NCBI GenBank assembly: GCA_964506645.1
Contig: CAZDML010000025.1
Location: forward strand, 1 to 19,319
Direction: 5' to 3'
Source: CAZDML01 sp964506645
GTDB taxonomy: Bacteria; Elusimicrobiota; Elusimicrobia; 2-01-FULL-59-12
DNA length: 19,319 bases
Made by a program: the position numbers and the translations under genes. Of this stretch, positions 14,279-19,319 are shown piece after piece. The stretch's first letter is position 1, and each line of letters starts with the position of its first letter. The notes under the pieces were generated by a model, which made no database searches, had not been told where the DNA came from, and worked only from the letters and a program-made list of their open reading frames with translations.

Positions 14279-15768
14279 GCGGGGCGCTTGCCTGATACGG
14301 AACGAAGAAGTTTACGCGCAACCTCACGATCATCAAAAGGCAAGGTCTTGTCGCCAACGATCTGATAGGTCTCATGTCCCTTTCCAGCGATTAAAACGAT
14401 GTCGCCTGGCTGTGCGGCAGCAAACGCTTGAGCGATAGCGTCTTCGCGGTCGATCACAATTTTGTAGTGATCCGGGCGCACACGGCGCAGCCCCACTTCC
14501 ACATCAAGTGTAATACGCTCAGGATCTTCGCTGCGCGGGTTATCGGAGGTCACAAACACTTCCTCGCTCAACTCCGCAGATGCCTGGCCCATCAGAGGAC
14601 GTTTCGTACGGTCACGGTCACCGCCGCAGCCAAACACAGTAATCAAACGTCTCGGGCGCAGCCGTCGGAGGGCCTGCATCACATGACGCAGGGCGTCTTC
14701 CGTGTGGGCATAATCCACGACCACAGTAAAAGACTGACCCACATCGACACGTTCCATGCGACCTGGAACCCCCTGAATGGCTTGCAGCCCTTGAACAATT
14801 TTTTCTGTCGGAATGGATTGACTGATGGCCGCTCCAGCAGCGGCCAGCGCGTTGGCGACGTTATAGTCTCCCAGGAGCGGCAGAGAGACAGGAACCGAGA
14901 TTTTCGGCCCGCGCAGCACAAAACGGCTTCCTGCGGCATCGCACACAAGCTGCTCCGGATAAATATCGGCTTTGCTGGTCACACTGTACGTGAGAACCGA
15001 CACGCGGCTGGCGGCTCTCATCGAAGCCCCATACGGGTCATCCATATTCACAATCGCCGCCCGCGCAAAGCGCTTCGTAGATGCTGGATCGAGCGCTTTC
15101 ATTAAATTTTTCTTGGCTTCTCCATAGGCATCCATCGTTTTATGAAAATCGAGATGATCCTGAGTCAAATTCGTAAAAATTCCCACATCAAACTCGACGC
15201 CTTCCGTCCGCCCCAAGGCCAACGCATGAGAAGACACTTCCATCACACACGCGCGTCCGCCCCCATCTCGGATCTGCGCGATAAAGCGCTGCAGTTCGCT
15301 GGCAAAAGGAGTGGTGTTGGGGGCAGGCACACTCTGTGCGCCAAAACGATAATTAATAGTCCCCAAGACGCCAATCGGCCACCCTGCGCGCTGGAAGATG
15401 GATTCAATTAAATACGTTGATGTTGTTTTCCCATTGGTACCGGTTATGCCAATGGTCAAGAGATCATGGGAAGGCGTATTCCAAAAGCGAACGGCCAGCG
15501 GTGCCAACGCCTTCAGACTGTCCGGCACAACGACCTGCGTTGCGCTCGCACCGGAAAGCGGTTCTTCACAAACCACCGCTTTCGCGCCGGATTGGATTGC
15601 CTGAGCGATGAACGCGTGCCCATCATGATGCACACCGCGTAGCGCTACATAGAGAGCCCCTGGTTTCACCTTGCGGGAATCAAAAACAATATCGTCGATG
15701 GGGACATCGGCCGGGCCTACAACACGCGCAGAAAGCGCGGTGACGAGATCAGATAATTTTTTACTCAT
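14275..15768 (-). CDS. murE: UDP-MurNAc-L-Ala-D-Glu--meso-diaminopimelate ligase (MurE)
   Basis: MurE adds the third stem-peptide residue. The 497-residue protein has DSRKVKPGALYVA (30-42), the ATP loop GTNGKTT (110-116), and the EVSSHAL and NLTQDHLDFH motifs. The specificity motif DNPR (409-412) matches enzymes that use meso-diaminopimelate, rather than the lysine-type motif, so the wall is probably of the meso-DAP type common in Gram-negative bacteria. It overlaps ftsI by 4 bases at its start (ATGA) and murF by 4 bases at its end. Confidence 0.97.
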   Translation of the reverse strand: MSKKLSDLVTALSARVVGPADVPIDDIVFDSRKVKPGALYVALRGVHHDGHAFIAQAIQSGAKAVVCEEPLSGASATQVVVPDSLKALAPLAVRFWNTPSHDLLTIGITGTNGKTTSTYLIESIFQRAGWPIGVLGTINYRFGAQSVPAPNTTPFASELQRFIAQIRDGGGRACVMEVSSHALALGRTEGVEFDVGIFTNLTQDHLDFHKTMDAYGEAKKNLMKALDPASTKRFARAAIVNMDDPYGASMRAASRVSVLTYSVTSKADIYPEQLVCDAAGSRFVLRGPKISVPVSLPLLGDYNVANALAAAGAAISQSIPTEKIVQGLQAIQGVPGRMERVDVGQSFTVVVDYAHTEDALRHVMQALRRLRPRRLITVFGCGGDRDRTKRPLMGQASAELSEEVFVTSDNPRSEDPERITLDVEVGLRRVRPDHYKIVIDREDAIAQAFAAAQPGDIVLIAGKGHETYQIVGDKTLPFDDREVARKLLRSVSGKRPA

Positions 15769-17495
15769 GAACGCGGCGCCGTTTTCAGAACCGCCAGCGG
15801 TCCTAGGGATTCCGATTTTAGCTGCCAGTAGGCCGCCGCATTTCGAACGATGCGCGAGAAGACCGGGGCTGCCTGGGAACCGCCATAGTAATCGCCCTGA
15901 GGCTCATCGAGAAACACGCCGATGACTAAGCGAGGGCGATCGGCCGGAGCAAAACCGCAGAACGAGGCAATATAGTGCCGATCAGAATATTGACGGGTAC
16001 GCGGGTCGATCTTTTGCGCCGTACCCGTTTTTCCGGCAACAGAAATACCGGGAACCGCTGCAGATTTTCCTGTGCCCGTATCCACAACGGCTTTTAATAT
16101 CATCCGCAACTGCTGCGCCGCGCGCTCGGAGACAACCCGGCGAATGGGGGGTGTATGCTTCCATTCCTGGTAATTCCCATCTTCATCCACCAGCCCTTTG
16201 AAAATGCGCGGTTCGACCAACCATCCACCGTTAGCAACCACCGTGAACGCGTTGACCATCTGGATCGGAGTCACTCCGACTTCCTGCCCGAAAGCCACGG
16301 TCATTAAGCTGCCCGGGCGCCATTGCGAGGGGTTGCGCAAAATACCCGAACTGTCGCCGGCCAGGCCGCAGGCTGTCGGCAATCCGAATCCAAAGGCGCG
16401 TGCGAACCGGTAAAGCCGGTCTTGGCCTAATTTCAAAGCGACTTTGGCTGTTCCGATGTTGGAGGAATGACCGATAACGTCCGTGAACGTCAGCCAACCG
16501 TCTTTTTCATGATCGTGAATCGTCCGGCCTAAAATCTGCCAGGTACCGTTTTCACAAAAAAAGCTGTCCGTTGGATTGACGATACGGTCTTCCAGAGCAG
16601 CGGCTGCCGTCACCATCTTGAAGGTTGAGCCCGGCTCAAATACTTTTTCAACAGCCTGATTCTTCAGCAATTCCGGAACATATTCTTTCCCGAGAGACGT
16701 TCCCCACAAGTTGGGATCAAAGGTCGGCGCCGTGGCCATCGCAAGAATATCGCCGGTCTGCGCGTCCTGAATGATCACCGTACCGCTCTTGGGATGCGCC
16801 TGATTCATTTGTGCAGCCAATTCCTGCTCCGCAATATACTGCAGCGTGCGGTCAATGGTCAGCACGACGGAATAAGGTTCGGGGTCGTCGTTATTCACAG
16901 GTGTCCACTGTTTATTGCGCGCCAGCTTCCATTCACGGAAAAATGCCGGCATCTTGCTTCCGGTAAGCCAGCTGTTGGCAACGTTTTCCACGCCGGAGAG
17001 TCCTTGGTGATTCTCCCCCACAACACCCAGAAGCTGTGCCGCAAGCGTCTGCTCTGGGTAAAGGCGCTTAGGTTCGGTGACGACATGAATCCCATTTAAC
17101 TTCAGGTCGCGAATCTTCTGTGTGGCATCGGGATCCAGACGACGGCCAAGCCAGACAAAACGTTTATGTTCGATAAGTTTCTCTTTTAAAGTGGACGCTT
17201 GCACATGCAGCAGCGGGGAGAGCGCGGCGGCTGTGGCTGTCGGATTCACAACATGACGGGGATCTGCAAAACAGGAACTACCGCCAATACTCATCGCGAG
17301 GACACGACCCGACCGGTCCAGAATTTGCCCGCGAGTCGCTTCCACCGGTCCGCGGCGTCGTTCCTGCTCGCGTTCCACACGTTCCACAAGCGAAGCGTGA
17401 CAATAAATCTGGAGATACCCCAGACGCATAACGATCATCGAGAAGATGAGCAAGGACGCCCAGGAGACCATCTTAAAGCGCTGCGGTTTAATCAT
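15765..17495 (-). CDS. ftsI: Septal class B penicillin-binding protein (FtsI/PBP3, transpeptidase)
   Basis: FtsI cross-links septal peptidoglycan outside the inner membrane, in complex with FtsW and FtsL. The 576-residue protein has one N-terminal membrane anchor (about residues 8-30), a dimerisation domain with RGQILDRSGRVLA, and a transpeptidase domain. The domain has the serine-lysine motif STFK (290-293), the SSN motif (344-346) and KTG (489-491). There is no PASTA domain. I chose ATG 17495, which overlaps the ftsL stop by 8 bases; a TTG at 17510 in the same frame would add five residues. Neither start has a strong Shine-Dalgarno, so coupling to ftsL translation is likely. Confidence 0.95.
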   Translation of the reverse strand: MIKPQRFKMVSWASLLIFSMIVMRLGYLQIYCHASLVERVEREQERRRGPVEATRGQILDRSGRVLAMSIGGSSCFADPRHVVNPTATAAALSPLLHVQASTLKEKLIEHKRFVWLGRRLDPDATQKIRDLKLNGIHVVTEPKRLYPEQTLAAQLLGVVGENHQGLSGVENVANSWLTGSKMPAFFREWKLARNKQWTPVNNDDPEPYSVVLTIDRTLQYIAEQELAAQMNQAHPKSGTVIIQDAQTGDILAMATAPTFDPNLWGTSLGKEYVPELLKNQAVEKVFEPGSTFKMVTAAAALEDRIVNPTDSFFCENGTWQILGRTIHDHEKDGWLTFTDVIGHSSNIGTAKVALKLGQDRLYRFARAFGFGLPTACGLAGDSSGILRNPSQWRPGSLMTVAFGQEVGVTPIQMVNAFTVVANGGWLVEPRIFKGLVDEDGNYQEWKHTPPIRRVVSERAAQQLRMILKAVVDTGTGKSAAVPGISVAGKTGTAQKIDPRTRQYSDRHYIASFCGFAPADRPRLVIGVFLDEPQGDYYGGSQAAPVFSRIVRNAAAYWQLKSESLGPLAVLKTAPRS

Positions 17496-17784
17496 GGATC
17501 TCGATTCCAATCACGCGGGCGTTATCCAGGGGCCCCATTTTTAATTCTTTCTTAGCCAGAGCGTCGAGATGACTGGGCGATACCCATTGGTTAATCTGCA
17601 TCTGAAGCCGCGCATTCTCGTAGGTCAGTCGGTCGGCCTCTTGTTTCATCGGGATCACCTGGCGCCCGAGGCGCTGCGCCTGCACATGCTCCCAGACCAT
17701 CACTAAAAGCACGAACAAGATCCCCGCAATCACCTTCGCCCAAAAGCGAATGGCCAGGGCCGATGAGCCTCGCGGTTCAGTCAC
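17488..17784 (-). CDS. ftsL: FtsL-like division protein
   Basis: A 98-residue bitopic protein with a short cytoplasmic N-terminus (TEPRGSS), one membrane segment (about 17-32) and a periplasmic heptad-rich region (RLTYENARLQMQINQW) ending in a short tail. This is the usual FtsL layout; FtsL sequences diverge widely, so the call rests on topology and on the position between rsmH and ftsI. I chose the GTG at 17784: AAAGGA (17796-17791) lies 6 bases upstream and the overlap with rsmH is only 8 bases. An in-frame GTG at 17805 would extend the protein by seven residues. FtsL normally joins FtsB and FtsQ and activates FtsWI. Confidence 0.85.
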   Translation of the reverse strand: MTEPRGSSALAIRFWAKVIAGILFVLLVMVWEHVQAQRLGRQVIPMKQEADRLTYENARLQMQINQWVSPSHLDALAKKELKMGPLDNARVIGIEIHD

Positions 17785-18718
17785 GATGGATCCTTTCCAA
17801 AACACGCAATTTAGCGCTGCGCGCGCGCGGGTTCTCGCGGATTTCTTCGTCGCTGGCCATCACCGGTTTACGGGTCATGATTTTCCCCCAGGGGGTCTTA
17901 CCACACACACATTGCGGCGCCCGGGGCGGACATACACAAGGATTCACAGCTTTTTGAAACGCATGCTTGACAGCACGGTCTTCTAACGAATGAAAGGAAA
18001 TGATAGCCGCCCGGCCCCCCGGGGCCACCACATCCGGAATCATTCGTAAAAATTGGTCGACATTATCCAGCTCATGGTTCACAGCAATCCGCAACGCCTG
18101 GAAACAGCGTGTCGCAGGATCGATACCCGTCGGCTTTCCCTTGGGCATGGCGCCACGGATAACGTTAGCGACCTGTGAAGCATCGTTAGGAAGCCGATCG
18201 ACATCTATCGCTTTACGAAGCGCAGCGGCAATGCGACGCGAATAACGTTCTTCCCCCCAACGATAAAAAATAGCTGCCAGCTCTTCGATATCCAGCGTTT
18301 GAAGAAGATCCCAGGCCGTTTCCCGCAAAGCGGGCGACATACGCATATCCAGAGGCCCTGAAGCATGAAAACTGAAGCCTTTGGCCGTATCCGCCAATTG
18401 CTTGGAGGACAACCCAAGATCCAACACAACGCCGTCCACCGGACCGATACCGGCCTCCTCTAAATGTCTGTTCATATCGGTATAACTGCCTAGAATGCCG
18501 GTAAATCGTTTCCCAAACGGAGCCAGTCGCACTCGCGCGGTTTCCAGTGCTTCTGGATCCCACTCCAAGCCGATGATTCGGCGCACAGGGTTCTGACGCA
18601 GGAGCGCTTCCGTATGGCCACCCAATCCCAAGGTCCCGTCCACCATCAATTCGAACGGTAGTTCTTCGAAGACTCGAAGAATCTCTGACACAAGGACTGA
18701 GACATGCGCATAGCCCAT
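17777..18718 (-). CDS. rsmH: 16S rRNA (cytosine-1402-N4)-methyltransferase RsmH (MraW)
   Basis: RsmH methylates N4 of C1402 in 16S rRNA using S-adenosylmethionine. The 313-residue protein shows the family's N-terminal HVSVLVSE segment, the SAM-binding loop DGTLGLGGHT (27-36), DLGLSSKQL, the FSFHASGPLDMRM signature, and the C-terminal SFHSLEDRAVKHAF motif. A cysteine-containing insert near the end (CVCPPRAPQCVCG) is common in the family. It starts 9 bases after mraZ with no clear Shine-Dalgarno and overlaps ftsL by 8 bases. Confidence 0.98.
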   Translation of the reverse strand: MGYAHVSVLVSEILRVFEELPFELMVDGTLGLGGHTEALLRQNPVRRIIGLEWDPEALETARVRLAPFGKRFTGILGSYTDMNRHLEEAGIGPVDGVVLDLGLSSKQLADTAKGFSFHASGPLDMRMSPALRETAWDLLQTLDIEELAAIFYRWGEERYSRRIAAALRKAIDVDRLPNDASQVANVIRGAMPKGKPTGIDPATRCFQALRIAVNHELDNVDQFLRMIPDVVAPGGRAAIISFHSLEDRAVKHAFQKAVNPCVCPPRAPQCVCGKTPWGKIMTRKPVMASDEEIRENPRARSAKLRVLERIHRD

Positions 18719-18727
18719 AGGAACCGC

Positions 18728-19177
18728 TTAGAGCGCAAGATGCGGCGCTGTTTTTTCGAAACTTCGACGTGCTTTTTTCTCATAAATTTTCCAGCGTTCG
18801 CGGGACCAGATTTCGATATGCGTCAGCAGGCCGATGGTCATGGCGTCCTTGCGAATCGCAGCGTACGCACGCAGCATCGGCGGGATCAGAATACGCCCCT
18901 GCTGATCGACTTCCACTTCACTGGCCCCGGACAAAAGCACCCGTTTAAACGCTCGCTCTTCTACTTTATTGGCCAGCGGAAGCTGATCGAGCTTGGAAGC
19001 AAGAAGTTCCCATCCTGACGGAGTGTATAGAAAAAGACACCCCTCGAGCCCCTGCGTCAAAATAAAATGTGATGAATTATTTTTCTCGCGAAAGCGCGCA
19101 GGCAAGAACAGACGATTTTTGTCGTCGATTCCATGCGCATAGTGTCCAATAAAGGCATGAGTTCTACTTTCCGCCAC
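18728..19177 (-). CDS. mraZ: Transcriptional regulator MraZ
   Basis: MraZ is the AbrB-fold, ring-forming regulator that heads dcw clusters and represses its own promoter in studied species. The 149-residue protein contains two copies of the family motif: HGIDDKNRLFLPARFRE (about 15-31) and EVDQQGRILIPPMLRAYA (about 93-110). The start is GTG 19177 with GGTGG (19188-19184) 6 bases upstream. The leader from the predicted promoter is only about 12 bases. The start codon lies within a 10-bp-spaced TGG box array, fitting feedback control by MraZ. Confidence 0.95.
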   Translation of the reverse strand: MAESRTHAFIGHYAHGIDDKNRLFLPARFREKNNSSHFILTQGLEGCLFLYTPSGWELLASKLDQLPLANKVEERAFKRVLLSGASEVEVDQQGRILIPPMLRAYAAIRKDAMTIGLLTHIEIWSRERWKIYEKKARRSFEKTAPHLAL

Positions 19178-19196
19178 TTTTCACCACCGTGCACCA
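19172..19196 (-). promoter_or_regulatory. Putative MraZ operator: three TGGYG boxes at 10-bp spacing
   Basis: On the minus strand TGGTG (19196-19192), TGGTG (19186-19182) and TGGCG (19176-19172) recur at exactly 10-bp intervals with 5-base spacers; a degenerate fourth unit TAGAA follows at 19166. E. coli MraZ is known to bind TGGGN repeats with 5-base spacers upstream of mraZ, so this is a good match in form. The array runs from the -10 element past the start codon. Confidence 0.55.
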
Positions 19197-19224
19197 GTAT
19201 AACCCTCCTTTATTTAGCTGTCAA
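19196..19224 (-). promoter_or_regulatory. Strong sigma-70 promoter of the dcw operon (PmraZ)
   Basis: On the minus strand a perfect -35 TTGACA (19224-19219), a 17-base spacer and -10 TATACT (19201-19196) give a near-consensus promoter. The predicted start near 19189 leaves a leader of about 12 bases before the mraZ GTG. No other strong promoter was seen until the one at 5812-5840, so it may drive the whole cluster to uvrB. Confidence 0.8.
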
Positions 19225-19225
19225 T

Positions 19226-19243
19226 CCCTGCCTGCTGGCAGGG
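19226..19243. repeat. Perfect 7-bp hairpin next to the -35 element of the dcw promoter
   Basis: CCCTGCC (19226-19232) and GGCAGGG (19237-19243) are exact inverted copies with a 4-base loop. They lie one base upstream of TTGACA. No T-run follows on either strand, so it is not a typical terminator; it may be a regulator site or a second stem behind the adjacent terminator. Confidence 0.5.
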
Positions 19244-19250
19244 AGGACCG

Positions 19251-19287
19251 GCAAAAAGAAAACCCCCGCCATCTGCAGGCGAGGGTT
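19251..19287 (-). terminator. Rho-independent terminator of the gene upstream of the dcw cluster
   Basis: On the minus strand a 10-bp stem (19287-19278 with 19270-19261, one G-U wobble) and 7-base loop are followed by TTTTCTTTTT. The wobble would be a mismatch in plus-strand RNA, so the signal is directional. It insulates mraZ from an upstream minus-strand gene outside the window. Confidence 0.75.
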
Positions 19288-19319
19288 CTCGCGCAGGATG
19301 CGCCAGCCGTATTCGGGGT

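Noticed and set aside
19210..19317. An open minus-strand frame of 35 codons entering from the right edge and ending at TAA inside the dcw promoter spacer.
   Set aside because: It runs through a strong hairpin with a T-run and through the promoter itself. It shows no recognisable family motif, and an intergenic terminator explains the sequence better.
1..19319. tRNA, rRNA, CRISPR array, insertion sequence, attachment site or replication origin.
   Set aside because: No cloverleaf, regular spaced repeat array, transposase frame, target-site duplication or DnaA-box cluster was recognised by eye; weak structures could be missed without a covariance-model search.

Overview
The window carries the front half of a division and cell-wall (dcw) cluster followed by a DNA-repair gene and several two-component signalling genes. 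It suggests a Gram-negative-type bacterium of moderately high GC content. MurE has the DNPR motif typical of meso-diaminopimelate ligases, and the M50 protease has a Sec-type signal peptide. Consensus-like sigma-70 promoters (TTGACA, 17-base spacer, TATA-like -10) are visible. I cannot name the phylum from sequence alone. A stand-alone FlgD-Ig-like module would fit lineages such as Elusimicrobiota or Omnitrophota, but that is a weak inference.

Right to left on the minus strand, the first unit is mraZ-rsmH-ftsL-ftsI-murE-murF-mraY-murD-ftsW-murG. The genes overlap (often as ATGA) or lie at most 9 bases apart. A strong promoter stands in front of mraZ, with 10-bp-spaced TGGYG boxes that look like a MraZ operator. 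The cluster makes lipid II step by step (MurE, MurF, MurD, MraY, MurG) and then uses it at the septum (FtsW polymerase, FtsI transpeptidase, FtsL scaffold). The usual next genes (murC, murB, ddl, ftsQ, ftsA, ftsZ) do not follow murG here. Instead a single-domain response regulator overlaps the murG stop codon, and uvrB follows 5 bases later.

A second minus-strand unit starts at about 5.8 kb from its own predicted promoter. It encodes a soluble GAF histidine kinase, a FIST sensory protein and two single-domain receivers, with junctions of a 1-base overlap, 3 bases and 1 base. This looks like a compact cytoplasmic phosphorelay.

The left end is accessory in character. A plus-strand OmpR/PhoB-type response regulator converges on the receiver pair across a long nested palindrome. 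It diverges from a small minus-strand gene for an 80-residue FlgD-Ig-like protein. The divergent intergenic region holds a perfect 16-bp palindrome and further copies of its half-site. The small gene has its own promoter, Shine-Dalgarno and terminator. Beyond it is a membrane-bound M50 (site-2-type) metalloprotease cut off by the window edge.

No tRNA, rRNA, CRISPR array or insertion sequence was seen. No stretch over 300 bases lacks a gene.
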